From positions 178,589,501 to 178,653,500 of the forward strand of contig JAIOJX010000004.1 of the NCBI GenBank assembly GCA_022376925.1: a stretch of DNA of 64,000 nucleotides, in the 5' to 3' direction. Source of the stretch: Tragulus kanchil (lineage: Eukaryota > Chordata > Mammalia > Artiodactyla > Tragulidae). The notes beneath the pieces were generated by a model that did not search any database, was not told the origin of the DNA, and was given only the letters and a program-made list of their open reading frames with translations. This document shows, in pieces, positions 24,651 to 36,160 of this stretch. The stretch's first letter is position 1. Each line of letters opens with the position of its first letter. Position numbers and translations under genes: made by a program.

Positions 24651-26124
24651 CTGTGGGGCCAGGAGGAGACAAGCAGCAAGGGACAGAATGAGGCCCCAGA
24701 GCAGGACGCAGGGTCAGAGCCGCAGAGTGAGGGGGGAACACGGGCCTGGACACACGGCCAGGAAAGGCCTGGAAACGTCTTCTCCTGGGGAGGAGGAGAA
24801 CCTTGGAGGTCCTCATCCATGGCACTCATTTCACAGATGAGGAGACTGAGGCCTAGCAGGCCCCAGGGTCAGCCAGCCCCCTCTGTGTATCCCCTAAAAG
24901 CAAGTGTAACGGTAAGGGACACAGACTGGAGTGGGGCAAAGGGGGTCTCCCTAATCATCGCCATGCCCTGGGCTAGACCCTTGACCTGCTTTCTCTTTCC
25001 AGTTCTCACGCTGACCCCTTGCATGCCGCCACTTCACAGATGAGGAAACCGGAGCCCCACCTGCTTAAGAGACTCACACAGTCCACAGAGCAGGGAATGG
25101 AAGACCAGAAATGACATGCAGGTCGATCGGACTCCAAAATGCACACAGCAGGAGCTTTCTCAAAACATCCCAACTGGGCACAGATCCCTGTGCTGCCTTC
25201 CTCTGTTCAGCACAGAGGCCCCAAATACGTCCATCATCGTGGCGTCCAGGGAGTGCGTATTTCCTGAGGATGGGGCCTGGGCAGAGGCCCCCTTTCCAGG
25301 ATCAATGAAGGCTCCAAACAGTTCAGTCCAACATGTGGACGCTGAGCACCTTCTCTATGCAGCACGTAGGCTGGGCATTGGGGACAGAGGTGAGCACTTG
25401 AGAAACTCACTGCCTGGTAGGGAAGCCAGTCTAGTGCCCTCTGAGTCTAATTGGTTCTAACTCCTCCCAGGAGCCTGGAGCTTGTTACCCACTTGGACCC
25501 CAGACCCACCCCAGAGACTCTGATTCTGCGGGTTTGGGATGGGGCAAGGTCTGGATCAAGTACCCCAAAGGAATCTGAGACCCTGGGCTGCTTGGGCATC
25601 TCTGAGTCCTGTGGGAACATGGGAAGCTAAGTGCAATTCATCCCGGGAGGAATCTGACTTTCTCAGGGAGACAGGATTGGATGTTTCTACATCTGTAAAA
25701 CGGGTGTAAACCTAACACCTTGCATTATTGGTGTACATGTGTTTCAGGGACCAAAGGTCAGGCCTCCACCCGGGCCCCCAGTGAGATGAGACCAGGAGAG
25801 GGGCGGGAGGTGGTTCCTAAAGGCATCGACAGCTTGGCGGAGCTCCGCCTTTAGCCACGAGCTCTGGGAGGGAAGGGCAGGCTTTCTTCAGAGAGTGTCA
25901 GGTCACTTGTGCTTTACCCGGCGGTGGAGGGGCAGGTAGGGAGACCAGGAGGAAATTGGTGGTGGGAGAAAAGGTGGCCGCGGACTAGGGCAGAGGCCTC
26001 GCGAGACCCAGAGGAGAGGACGGAAGGGAGAGGGGATGGAAGGGAAACAGGTCGGACCAGCTGGCAGGGAGGCAGAGGCACAGCGAGGACAGGCCAACAA
26101 CGAATGAAGACGTAAATGGGAAGG

Positions 26125-26290
26125 ACAGAGCAGAGCACGGCGAGGATGGGCGGGGCCTGGGGCGGGGCATGAGGATGGGCGGGGAGGGGCGTGGGTGGGT
26201 GGAGCGGGTAATGGGCGTGGCGGGGCGTGGCGGAGGTGGGCGGGGCGGGGCATGAGGAGGATGGGCGGGGCCTGGGGCGGGGCGGAGCGG
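26125..26290. repeat. G-rich minisatellite in intron 2 beside exon 2
   Basis: About 165 bases built of variants of GGATGGGCGGGGCCTGGGGC and GGGGCATGAGGATGGGCGGG. It starts about 15 bases from the exon 2 donor. It contains many GGGCGGGG (GC-box-like) units and G runs on the plus strand, so CACNA1I pre-mRNA would carry the C-rich strand. Confidence 0.85.
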
Positions 26291-26305
26291 GGCAGCCGGC
26301 CTCAC

Positions 26306-26417
26306 CTGCAGGATCTTGCAGCGGTCTGACAGGCAGTCCATGTCGTCGCACGGCTGGTACATGCCAAGTGTCACGCAGTTCAGCAGGATCACCAGCATGC
26401 TGATACATTCAAACCAC
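26306..26417 (-). CDS. CACNA1I: CACNA1I coding exon 2: domain I S1
   Basis: This 112-nt exon gives G (completing the Pro codon started in exon 1) plus 37 codons, starting [20 protein letters not shown] and ending [10 protein letters not shown]. The first 20 or so residues are a hydrophobic helix, S1 of channel domain I. The Cys/Asp-rich stretch after it is the S1-S2 extracellular loop typical of T-type channels. The acceptor is AC (minus strand ...GCGCAC then G), preceded by a U12 branch site, not a polypyrimidine-AG. The donor is CAG followed by gtgagg, phase 0. A G-rich minisatellite starts about 15 nt past the donor inside intron 2. Only the intronic side of its acceptor is repeated in the duplicate at 27511. 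Confidence 0.95.
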
Positions 26418-28598
26418 GTGCGCACCGAGTCAAGGACAAAACAGCTGGGGGCGGTGGGGCACCCCCCCCCCCACCGACACAGGTATCCAACCCCATTTCC
26501 CCCCAGGTGCCTACCCTGACCGGTTAGTGCCCATGTTTTCAAAGACCTTTTAAACAGTCTACCACCCTCACAACAGACACAACCGACCCCCCCTGAACCC
26601 CGCCAAGCCACCACCTGCCAGGACCCCGCCACCTTCTTGCCCAGCCTGAGAGTTTCTCCAGATCCGGAAACGGAGAGGTCCACAGGGGGCCCGACCAGGG
26701 AACCATTTCTGGCCTCTCCTGGCCTCTCTGTCTCTGACCTCCTCCCTCTGACTGTCATTGCCTCTCTTCTCTGACTATCCCTCCCCTCCCCACCCACGCG
26801 CCCTCCATCTCTGCCTGAGCCCTGGAGCTGAAGCCTGCAGTGGGCCCATCCAGGGTGGCCGGGATTGGTCAGACACCCTGTCCTTCTCTCTGCTCCTGCG
26901 GCTGGGTCACAGTTCATTGCCAGACTCTCCTGCACATCTGTGCCTAGGCTCGCCCCCTACACCCCTGCACGAGGCAGGACAGGGCTCAGCCTCCTTGGGC
27001 CTGCCCAGAGAGAACACCTCCTGCAGGCACCAGCTTGGCTGGGGCTTCAGGGCACATGCTTGGAGCCTGGTGAGTGGGCTCTTCAGGCCAGGCTGCTCTC
27101 CTCTCTAACATCCTGATCCTTCCTGGCTGGTTCCAGCCCAGTCTTAGAACACAGCCGACGGATGTTTAGCCCCATCTCTCCCTGCCAACCCACCTAGAAT
27201 CCTAGAGCCGTGGGAGCCAGAGCTCAGAAGGCCCTGAGGGTCTGGCTCATTCACAGGTTAACTTGCTGACACGCTCTTTGTCTCTATCCAAGGCTAGAAC
27301 CTACATTCCAAAGGGACAGAGGAGTGGCATTCATAGCCCTGAAAGTGACAGGCATCTAGGACAAGCGCAATAAATGTCTCTTGCGATTAAGTAAACCCCT
27401 CTAGATCCTGCCCACTCTGACACCCAAGGATTCTTGAGTGTCCCCGAAAGGAAGCCATGGCCCGTCAATTTCAAAGCCCTTGCTCTGAGCTCTGAGGAAG
27501 CCATACAAGCACGTGCGCACCGAGTCAGGACAAAACAGCTGGGGCGGTGGGGCACCCCCCACCGACACAGGTATCCAACCCCATTTCCCCCCAGGTGCCT
27601 ACCCTGACCGGTTAGTGCCCATGTTTTCAAAGACCTTTTAAACAGTCTACCACCCTCACAACAGACACAACCGACCCCCCCTGAACCCCGCCAAGCCACC
27701 ACCTGCCAGGACCCCGCCACCTTCTTGCCCAGCCTGAGAGTTTCTCCAGATCCGGAAACGGAGAGGTCCACAGGGGGCCCGACCAGGGAACCATTTCTGG
27801 CCTCTCCTGGCCTCTCTGTCTCTGACCTCCTCCCTCTGACTGTCATTGCCTCTCTTCTCTGACTATCCCTCCCCTCCCCACCCACGCGCCCTCCATCTCT
27901 GCCTGAGCCCTGGAGCTGAAGCCTGCAGTGGGCCCATCCAGGGTGGCCGGGATTGGTCAGACACCCTGTCCTTCTCTCTGCTCCTGCGGCTGGGTCACAG
28001 TTCATTGCCAGACTCTCCTGCACATCTGTGCCTAGGCTCGCCCCCTACACCCCTGCACGAGGCAGGACAGGGCTCAGCCTCCTTGGGCCTGCCCAGAGAG
28101 AACACCTCCTGCAGGCACCAGCTTGGCTGGGGCTTCAGGGCACATGCTTGGAGCCTGGTGAGTGGGCTCTTCAGGCCAGGCTGCTCTCCTCTCTAACATC
28201 CTGATCCTTCCTGGCTGGTTCCAGCCCAGTCTTAGAACACAGCCGACGGATGTTTAGCCCCATCTCTCCCTGCCAACCCACCTAGAATCCTAGAGCCGTG
28301 GGAGCCAGAGCTCAGAAGGCCCTGAGGGTCTGGCTCATTCACAGGTTAACTTGCTGACACGCTCTTTGTCTCTATCCAAGGCTAGAACCTACATTCCAAA
28401 GGGACAGAGGAGTGGCATTCATAGCCCTGAAAGTGACAGGCATCTAGGACAAGCGCAATAAATGTCTCTTGCGATTAAGTAAACCCCTCTAGATCCTGCC
28501 CACTCTGACACCCAAGGATTCTTGAGTGTCCCCGAAAGGAAGCCATGGCCCGTCAATTTCAAAGCCCTTGCTCTGAGCTCTGAGGAAGCCATACAAGC
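26416..28598. repeat. Tandem duplication G (unit about 1.09 kb)
   Basis: Copy 1 is 26416-27510 and copy 2 is 27511-28598, directly abutting. At the start of copy 2 homopolymers are shortened: 11 C to 6 C, 5 G to 4 G, and AA to A in the U12 branch site. The left boundary is at the first bases of exon 2. Confidence 0.95.
26418..26436 (-). other. U12 branch site and AC 3' splice site of intron 1
   Basis: On the minus strand the intron ends TCCTTGAC, then 10 nt, then AC, followed by G-TGG of exon 2. TCCTTGAC (26436-26429) fits the U12 branch consensus TCCTT(A/G)AC with the branch A at 26430, 12 nt from the splice junction, within the usual U12 spacing. There is no polypyrimidine tract and no AG that would keep the frame. 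In the second copy at 27511 one base of the branch site is missing. Confidence 0.92.
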
Positions 28599-29094
28599 TG
28601 GACTCTCAGCCAGACCCCATCCAGCAGTGGGGTAAGAACCTCTTGCCTAACGGAAGATTGACCTGGTTTCCTCGGCAACAGCCTCCCTCCCATCCCTGAT
28701 CCTTGCTCACCTTGGGATACTGCCTTCCCTCCCGCCTCCCCATCTGACCCTCCTCGCCCCAGCCCTGCTCCTTCCTGCCCCCCCTCCAACCTCTGCCACT
28801 CTCTCGCCACAGCCTGTAATTAACTTCAGTCACTGCCAGGACCCCCTTCTAGCCTGAGCATCACTCCCGCAGCAGCTTCATCATTAATTAACTTTTTTGA
28901 AGTTCAAACATTCTAATTACCAGCCAACATCCTCCATCCTCTTTGCCTTTTCCCCCTGCCTGTCATGCTCTCTCCCCTTCTAGCCTCCTCTTTGACTCCC
29001 TCTGCCCTTCCTGCCAGTTTCAAGTTCAATGTGCACTTGGCAGGTGTCTCCCAAGAACCTGGAACTCTCACTTCTTCCTCACGAAGGCCCTGAG

Positions 29095-29215
29095 CCATAG
29101 AGGTCAGCAGGCCCATTTTACAGACGAGCAAAACGGAGGCTTAGAGAAACAAGGGGCCTCTCCTAGCTCACACACCTGGGAAGTTCCAGAGCTGACAGTC
29201 ACACCAGACCTGCTC
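29095..29215 (-). mobile_element. MIR SINE fragment, minus strand
   Basis: CCCATTTTACAGACGAGCAA, GGAGGCTTAGAGAAAC and CTAGCTCACACACCTGGGAA match reverse-complement MIR. Confidence 0.6.
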
Positions 29216-29529
29216 TCCTCTGTGGCCTCAGCCCATCCTCAGCATCTCTCACCTGGGCACTGCCCACCTCCCTGCTCACCACCAGCTCTGGTCTCTGCCC
29301 CTCCAACCTGCCCTACACACAAGCCCCACGTGTCTGCTGTGTGATCAGCACTGCCCAAGCTCTTTGCAAGCACCACCCCCTTTCATCCTCCAGCCCTATG
29401 ACAAGCTCCAGTTACAAGCAAGGAAATAGAGTCATAAAAGGGAACAGAATTTGCCCAAAGACCCAAGCTGGAAAAAGGCAGAGCGGAGATACAAACCAGA
29501 GCCTGCTGTTCATGCCCCCAAGCTATTTC

Positions 29530-29880
29530 GTCACTGCCAGATTAATCCGGCTGAAGCCCAGCTCTGATTAGACCTCTCCCCTATTCAAAAGCCTCCCGTG
29601 GCTCCCATCCTCACTAGCCTGAACACCCAGCCTCCTGCATTCCGACCCCAGTGAACTCTTCTGGCCTCTCTCCCTTCCCCGGCCTCAGCCTGCTCTGAAC
29701 GTCTTACCGCCCGCTTTGCATGTACTTCCTTCTATCATCTTTACCAGCAAGCTCCTACTCATCCTTCACATCCCAGGCCATCTGCCATCTCTTCTAGAAG
29801 CTTCCCTGAAGCACCTTTCCCCATTCACAGAGCTCAGCCTTCTCTCCGGAAGTGCTCCCCACCCACCTGGCCTAGCTCAT
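29530..29880 (+). mobile_element. L2-like LINE fragment
   Basis: ATTCAAAAGCCTCCCGTGGC, ACTCATCCTTCACATCCCAG and TAGAAGCTTCCCTGAAGCAC follow the order of the L2 3' end. Confidence 0.6.
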
Positions 29881-31202
29881 ATAGCAGTAATGAACTTGGC
29901 AGCAGTCATGACGACTGCCTGCCAAGTCCCTAGGGACATGGCCCTAGCTCTCCTCACAGCCCGCGGGGAGCAGATGGAGAAACGGCCTGGAGAGCTGGAA
30001 TGACCTGGCCAAGGTCACAGTCCGTGAGTCGCCCAAACGGCCTGACTCAGCCGTGCCAGAGCCACCGCCCCAGGGCCGCCTCTGGGGCTCACCCCTCGAA
30101 GGGGCAGATGGAGCGGCTTTCACCTCTAGACAGCTCAGCTGCAGACACACAGACGTGGACAGTCTCGGCCCTGCCCCGAGGCGCTCGGGGAAATCCCAGA
30201 TGGCAGGGCTGGGCCCTTTCCAGGAGCCCGTGAGGCTCAGAAGTCAGGCCAGAGCTGGCATCGCTGCCCGCGGTTCCTGACATGCTCCCCACTGGCTTGG
30301 GGATCAAAGGCAAGAGCCCTCCTTGAAGTTAAACCAGACCACGTGGCGCAGGGAAGGAGAGCAGCCGAGGGAGGCAAGGTCCCGGGCTGAGCCATGCGGA
30401 GGCCTGGCCCGGTGCCCAGGCTTGCCGTCATGAGTCATGAGCGCCGGGGAATTCTGAAAGCCGTCGGGAGAAGCTCTGGGGCTCCGGGACAGCGTGAGGG
30501 CAGACGGTGGCCCCTGGACGGTGGTACGGGATTGCTGGGTAACAGGGTAGGCAGGGGCCTGGGTGCCGGCTCCACGAGGACCTGCGTTGTCCGTGGCCCC
30601 ACGCTGCCTCCGAGGACAAGGCTGAGAGCCCCTGCCTGGCACCTGAGCCTCTGCGGTGAGGACCCTGTTCCTTTGCATGCTTGGCCGCCCAGACCCTCGT
30701 GGCCCTCCAGGTGAGCTTGGCCACTGAACAACCCCACCCCGGTCCTCAGAGAGCCCCGACCCCACCCACACTGCACGGAGGGGACACAGAGAGGCAGACG
30801 ACATCCCAGCAACATGACAATCCTGCAGCAGAAGTGACCTTCAGACAAGAAACTCCCCAGTCACAGGGTCCCTGAGCCATGGCTGGATTCCAGACCCGTG
30901 TCCCAGGTCACCCCCTGGCCGCCCCCCTCCACCCCACCCCCTGCCCAGACCCACCTCCCTGCCCTCCCACCAGCTCCACCTGGGGAGCCGCCCTCCTCCC
31001 CGCATCCCTTGCTCTGCTCTCAAGGGGCGCCCCCCGGTCCTCAGGACTAGGGCCACGGAGCCCAGCAGTGAACTAATGTGCACCTATTGAGCGCCTGCTG
31101 TGTGCCAGACCCCAGGTTAACAAGAGCAGCAAGGGTAACGATAGCAAGCCCAGCTCAAGCGTTCTTGCTGAGTGTTTGTTTGCCAAGGAGTTTTCTCATC
31201 AA

Positions 31203-31420
31203 GGGCCTCCCTGGTGGCTCAGATGGTAAAAAACAAAAACTGAAAACCCGCCTACACTGTAATTTGATCCCTGAGTTGGGAAGATAACCTGGAGGAGGGC
31301 ACGCAAGCCACTCCAGCACTCTCGCCTGGAGAATCCCATGGACAGAGGAACCTGTCGGGCTACAGTTCACGAGGTCGCAAAGAGGCAGACACGACGGAGC
31401 GACGAACACGTTTCTAAGCA
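31203..31420 (+). mobile_element. Bov-tA SINE
   Basis: GGCCTCCCTGGTGGCTCAGA head, then the Bov-A-type tail with GGAGAATCCCATGGACAGAG and GGCAGACACGACGGAGCGAC. This SINE is ruminant-specific and is one of the main clues to the organism. Confidence 0.88.
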
Positions 31421-31829
31421 AACCGCATGTATTGATAATATCTCATTTAAACCCTACATCAAGCATACGAGGCAGGGAGCCCAGAGGCCCCAGAATGCGG
31501 AGTCCGTGTAAACGTGGACTGAGGACCAGGGCTTGTCGTGTGTGCAACAGGGAAAGCCCCTGTCCTTGTCCACCTCTTCTGTAACAGGGCCCAGCAGGTC
31601 CCATTCTTTGGCTTTGGGGGAGAAAAGTCACCTCACCTGCAGAGGACTGAGAATCCCAGACTGGTGTTATCTGCTGATTACTTAACATGACCTTGAGTAA
31701 GGATAAGAGATACAAACATAAACCCTTTAGACCACAGTTGCCTTCCCAAGGACTGAAGCTTCACTCGCAGCCTTTGAATACAATCACTTCAGGTCTGACA
31801 ATGTGGAGCGTCGCCCTCCAACGTCAGCC

Positions 31830-31985
31830 ACGTTCCTGCAACTGACGAGTACTACCGTTACCCCCATTTTACAGATGAGGAAACTGAGGCACGAGCACTG
31901 GCTCCTAGGGCCACATGGCTGGTATACGGCAAAGGCAGGATTTCAACCTGCGTCTCCTCACTCCACACCCCATGTTCTCAACCCC
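31830..31985 (-). mobile_element. MIR SINE fragment, minus strand
   Basis: CCCCCATTTTACAGATGAGG and AAACTGAGGCACGAGCACTG followed by CAGGATTTCAACCTGCGTCT match reverse-complement MIR. Confidence 0.65.
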
Positions 31986-32191
31986 AGGCTGCGGCCCCGA
32001 GCACAGGGCCCGGACCGGCACATGCTCAGTGGAATATCTGCTTTTCCCTTCCGATGGGGAAGGAAGGAGAAGGTGCTGGAGATGGCGGGAGGGGAAGCCA
32101 GTGAGGAGAAGGCCTCAAGACTCCCAATAAGCACGAAGCCAGAGACCATCTCCACCCCACAGCTGGCTGCTGTCTTAAGAAGGCCAGGGTG

Positions 32192-32477
32192 GGGCTTCCC
32201 TGGTGGTCCAGTGGGTAACGAGTCCGCCTTGCAGTGCAAGGGGCACCGGTTCGATCCCTGGCCTGGGAAGATTCCACGGGCCACGGAGTGGCTGGACCGG
32301 TGTGTCCAATTACCAGCTGGCGCTCTGGAGCGCGTGCGCCCAGAGCCAGTGCTCCGCAATGGGAGAAGGGCCACGGCAATGGGAGGCCCACACAGACCAA
32401 AGAACAAAGATGGATGAAAATAAAGAAATTTAAAAATCAACAAAGAGGCCAAAATTTAAAAAAATAATAATAATAAT
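32192..32477 (+). mobile_element. CHR-related SINE, same subfamily, with TSD
   Basis: Same head and body as the element at 9790. The C/T-rich 3' module is missing and the tail is an AAT repeat. The target-site duplication is AAGGCCAGGGTG at 32180-32191 and 32478-32489. Confidence 0.9.
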
Positions 32478-33308
32478 AAGGCCAGGGTGTGAGCTGGGAG
32501 GATGTGGCTAAAAGGGAGGCTGTGACGTCGGGGGCGCCTCTGAACCTGTCACTTTCCGGAGTGACCAGCAGGGCAGCGTCCAAAACCCGAACAGGCCCCT
32601 CAGGGCAGCCTCCTCTCCAGGAGCCGGAGCCAGAGGCCTGCGCTGTTACCATGGCAACCACCACCCTTCAGGCTGCAGGCCCAGCTGACAGTCCTGGCTT
32701 CGGTAATTCCAGGGGGCCTCGGGAGGGGGGCAAGGGATGGGGTTGCTGGGTATGACTGGGGCAGTCAAATTTGTTTTTATTTTTGTCAGATCTGAAATCA
32801 TACCCATTTCTGGGTGTGCACCTCCGCTGTCTAAATAAATCAAGTGGAGGAAGGGGGCCGGGAGCTACATCCTCCCAGACCAGGGAGGCAGGGAAGGTGC
32901 GCCGGCCTCGGGCCCAGAGAGTCAGGATGGGCACCCGGGCCCCGGGCCTCCACAGACCAGACCCTTGTGCTCGGGCCGGCGCTGCGCTCCTCCAAGGCCA
33001 GGCTCACAAGCATCCACGGAGCCCCTGCTGTAGACCTGGCCTGTGCATCCGTGTCCGGCGTGCGCCAGGCTCACTCTTACCCTGGAGGTGCCCGGAGTGC
33101 CTCCCTGCTCCAGGGCCCGCCATGGTGGGAGGCCACGCAGCCGGCACCGCACGAGACGTGGCTGCCATTCTGAATGTCGACGACGCCGCAGGCCCTGCCC
33201 TTGAAGGAGGATATCCATTCATTCACTCGTTCATTCCTCTGACTTATCTTCACGAGCAACCACCACTCTGGAAAGCTGCTCGGCAGCATTTATGAGAACT
33301 AAACACAG

Positions 33309-33600
33309 GGGCCTCCCTGGAGAGCCGGTGGTTAAGGACCCGCCTGCGCATGCAGAGCACACGGGTTCGATCCCTGGCCTGGGAAGATTCCACATGCCAC
33401 AAGGTAACAAAGCCCGTGTGCCACCACCGTGAAAGCCCGAGCACCTTCAAACCCATGCTCCTGAACAAGAGAAGCCGCAGCAATGAGAAGCCCCGCTGTA
33501 AGTGGAGAGTGGCCCCGCTCTACACGCCTAGAGAAAACGCCTGTGCAGCAACGAAGACGCAGCACAGCCCCAAACAAAACAAAGAAACTATTTTTTTTTA
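33309..33600 (+). mobile_element. CHR-type SINE (older subfamily)
   Basis: GGCCTCCCTGGAGAGCCGG head, B-box-like GGTTCGATCCC, then the CHR body with AACAAGAGAAGCCGCAGCAA, ending in an A/T-rich tail. It lies at the edge of an L1 fragment. Confidence 0.8.
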
Positions 33601-33719
33601 ATTTAAAAACAAAGGGTGACTTTAAAAAATAGATCAAACATAAGTCCAGCTGTGCCATCCTGGGTTCATACCTGAGAGAAATGCCCAAGTAAGGGCACTA
33701 AAAGGTATGTGTTATTCTT

Positions 33720-33996
33720 TTTTTGTTTTTCATTTTTGGCCTCTTTTATTGGTTTTTTATTTATTTATTTTCATCCATCTTTATTCTTTGTCCTGTGTGG
33801 ACCTCCCATTGCAGTGGCCTCTCTCATTGCAGAGCACCGGCTCAGCGCACATGCGCCCCAGAGCGCCAGCTCCCAATTGGACACATCGGTCCAACCGCTC
33901 CGTGGCACATGACGTCTTCCCCAGCCAGGGATCAAACTGGCGCCCCTTGCACTGCAAGGCGGACTCTTTACCCACTGGACCACCAGGGAAGCCCTA
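33720..33996 (-). mobile_element. CHR-related SINE, same subfamily, minus strand
   Basis: Reverse complement of the same subfamily: it ends in CCACCAGGGAAGCCC and begins in a T-rich tail. It is flanked by imperfect repeats GTATGTGTTATTCTT (33705-33719) and GTATGCATTATTCTT (33997-34011). It sits inside an old L1 fragment. It is the only member in the window in the same orientation as CACNA1I. Confidence 0.85.
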
Positions 33997-34075
33997 GTAT
34001 GCATTATTCTTAACAGTCCCAAATTTGGAAAAACTCAGGTGTCCATCAACAGGAGAATGAGCCGGGCAGGAGATT

Positions 34076-34275
34076 TCCACTGGGGATGATTTTGGCTGTG
34101 GCCATGTCTGGAGACATTGTGGGTTGTCACGACGGGGTTTTGAAGGATGCTGTTCGTGGCTGGTGGGCGGAGACCCGGAGAGCTGCCCAACACCCTACAA
34201 GACACAGGGAAGCCCCACCGCCAAGAATTCTCCAGCCCCAGATGTCCGCCGTGCCGAGGCTGAGAAACTGTGATC
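34076..34275 (+). mobile_element. MER20 DNA transposon
   Basis: GATGATTTTGGCTGTGGCCA, GTCTGGAGACATTGTGGGTT and GTGCCGAGGCTGAGAAACTG follow the MER20 order nearly end to end. It is inserted within an L1 fragment. Confidence 0.75.
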
Positions 34276-34734
34276 CATTCCTTCGATGGAACGCTACTGG
34301 GTGATGAAAAGGGGCCAGCGACCACAGCAGCATGGACGGAGCCGCCAGGCGTAACGCTGGTAACGGGAGCCAGATGCCCAAGAGTAAAAGAGCGTCTGAG
34401 TTCAGTTACATGAAGTGAAAACCCAGGCAAAGCGAGCCAGCAGTGAGGGAGGTCAGAAGGGCGGTGACTCTTGCGGAGAGCCCACTGTGGGTGGGCTGAG
34501 GGAGCCTGCAGGGGCTGGTGACGTTCTTCCTGGACTGAGGAGTCCCGGGAGTGTGTTTCTTTGGGAAAATGCCGGAACTGGATGTTAAGATTTGTGAGCT
34601 CTCTTGCAGGCACATTTCACCCCAATAAAAAGTGTAACAAGCAACAGCTAGATGCCAAGCACCAGCTAGAGGGAAAAATAAAAGGCAACAATTAAAAAAT
34701 CACAAACACCTGCTGGGAGACCGGCTGCCATGGG

Positions 34735-34856
34735 TCCCCACAGTGATCTTCACCACAACCCTGCAAGGAAGGGGGGCCACCCCTGTTTCACAGACTTGCC
34801 CAAGGCCACAGCGAGGAATACAACCGGGATTTGAACCTCACACTGTTCTGTCTTGG
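34735..34856 (-). mobile_element. MIR SINE fragment, minus strand
   Basis: GTGATCTTCACCACAACCCT, ACTTGCCCAAGGCCACAGCG and GGGATTTGAACCTCACACTG follow reverse-complement MIR. Confidence 0.6.
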
Positions 34857-34954
34857 TTTAAGACTTTCTTTTATCCACGCTTACGGCAGCCTTGGAAGAT
34901 GAACACAGTAGTTATCATTACACCAACTTTATAGACAGGATCATAAAAGTCCTC

Positions 34955-35067
34955 GGACTTCCCTAGTGGTCCAGTGGTTAAGACTCCCACCCTCCACTGC
35001 AAGGGGCATGGGTTTGATCCCTGGTCAGGGAACTAAGATCCCGCATTCCATGTGCCTTGTGGCCAAA
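34955..35067 (+). mobile_element. CHR-type SINE head, truncated (first copy of duplication H)
   Basis: About 113 bases of SINE head, GGACTTCCCTAGTGGTCCAG to GTGGCCAAAGG. It is repeated at 36048-36160 by block duplication. Confidence 0.75.
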
Positions 35068-36047
35068 GGGAATAGAAAGGAAATGAAGGTTCAGAGATGG
35101 CAGGACTTGCACAAGGTGACACAGTGGGTGAGCTGAGACAGAAAATTGTTCCACAAAGTGAACAGACCCCCTGGTCAGAGAGTCCTAGCCCTCTTTCTAC
35201 TTACATGCCTCTAACAACAGGGAGCTCCCTACATGACACACAGCCCTGCCTGGGCTGGTTGTTTGATTATAAGCTATGGAGCCTCAGTGGGCTAAGACCC
35301 CTTAGAAAGAATGTCCCTCATCAAATAGAAGAAATCACATCAGGATGGAGGAAGACTTCATTAAAGACTCACGAAAAAGAAGAAGAAGAAAAAAATGTCC
35401 CTGCTCCCAAGCCCACTTCTTAGAGTATCTGTAATTTGACAGCTCATTGAATTTGGCCGAAGTCTTTGATTCCCAGATGCCCAGCGGGCCTCCATGCCCA
35501 GCGCAGACAGCCGGAGTGGGGGAGGCAGTGGCGAGGGAAAGGGGGCCCCCGGCTTGGAAGAAAACCCAGGGCGGATGGTCCACGGGAAGGAAGCTCCAGC
35601 CAAGGGACTTGCCAGACGCCGTGCTTTAGCCTCTGCTGAAGAGAAGGTCAGGAAAGGGCCTCGAGGGCCGGAGTCCCACTGTCTGAGCAGACCCAGCCTC
35701 AGGAGCCCCTCCACGAAGAAGGTGCACCTGCAGGGAGCCTCCCGGGGCCTAGGCACAGGGTGTGGACACCTTCCCTGGCCCCTCCCCACTCCTCGGACAA
35801 CAGCCCCGACAGCAAGGTCATTCTGTCCAGCCTCCCACCCCAACCAGGCTGCGCTCTCCAAGGGTGGGGCGTATCCAACCCTCTCTGTGCCCAGAGGCCA
35901 CCTGACGTGCCCGTCACAGGAGGCATCAAGGAGGGGTTCTGCATCACCCTTCGCTTTAAGACTTTCTTATCCGCTACGGCAGCCTTGGAAGATGAACACA
36001 GTAGTTATCATTACACCAACTTTATAGACAGGATCATAAAAGTCCTC

Positions 36048-36160
36048 GGACTTCCCTAGTGGTCCAGTGGTTAAGACTCCCACCCTCCACTGCAAGGGGC
36101 ATGGGTTTGATCCCTGGTCAGGGAACTAAGATCCCGCATTCCATGTGCCTTGTGGCCAAA
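36048..36160 (+). mobile_element. Duplicate of the 34955 SINE head
   Basis: Identical to 34955-35067 and carried by duplication H. Confidence 0.75.

Larger units (their letters stand above)
23526..25743. repeat. Tandem duplication F (unit about 1.1 kb)
   Basis: Copy 1 is 23526-24632 and copy 2 is 24640-25743. The left boundary is inside exon 3. Copy 2 has several single-base losses in its first 130 bases, and a few differences near the end of the block (for example cgccc/cgtcc and a lost tca). Confidence 0.95.
23537..26305 (-). other. CACNA1I intron 2
   Basis: A GT-AG intron between exons 2 and 3. It contains the F duplication, MIR and MER5A fragments, and, next to exon 2, a G-rich minisatellite. 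After collapsing the duplicate it would be about 1.7 kb. Confidence 0.85.
33605..34640 (+). mobile_element. Old L1 3' region, split by a SINE and MER20
   Basis: Pieces at 33605-33704, 33997-34060 and 34276-34640 resemble the L1 3' end (CCAAATTTGGAAAAACTCAG, GTGTCCATCAACAGGAGAAT, then CGATGGAACGCTACTGGGTG). A minus-strand CHR SINE and a MER20 element interrupt it. Confidence 0.6.

Noticed and set aside
25985..26935. 316-residue minus-strand open frame
   Set aside because: Only the short middle part (exon 2) matches a protein; the rest is intron and minisatellite read through by chance.
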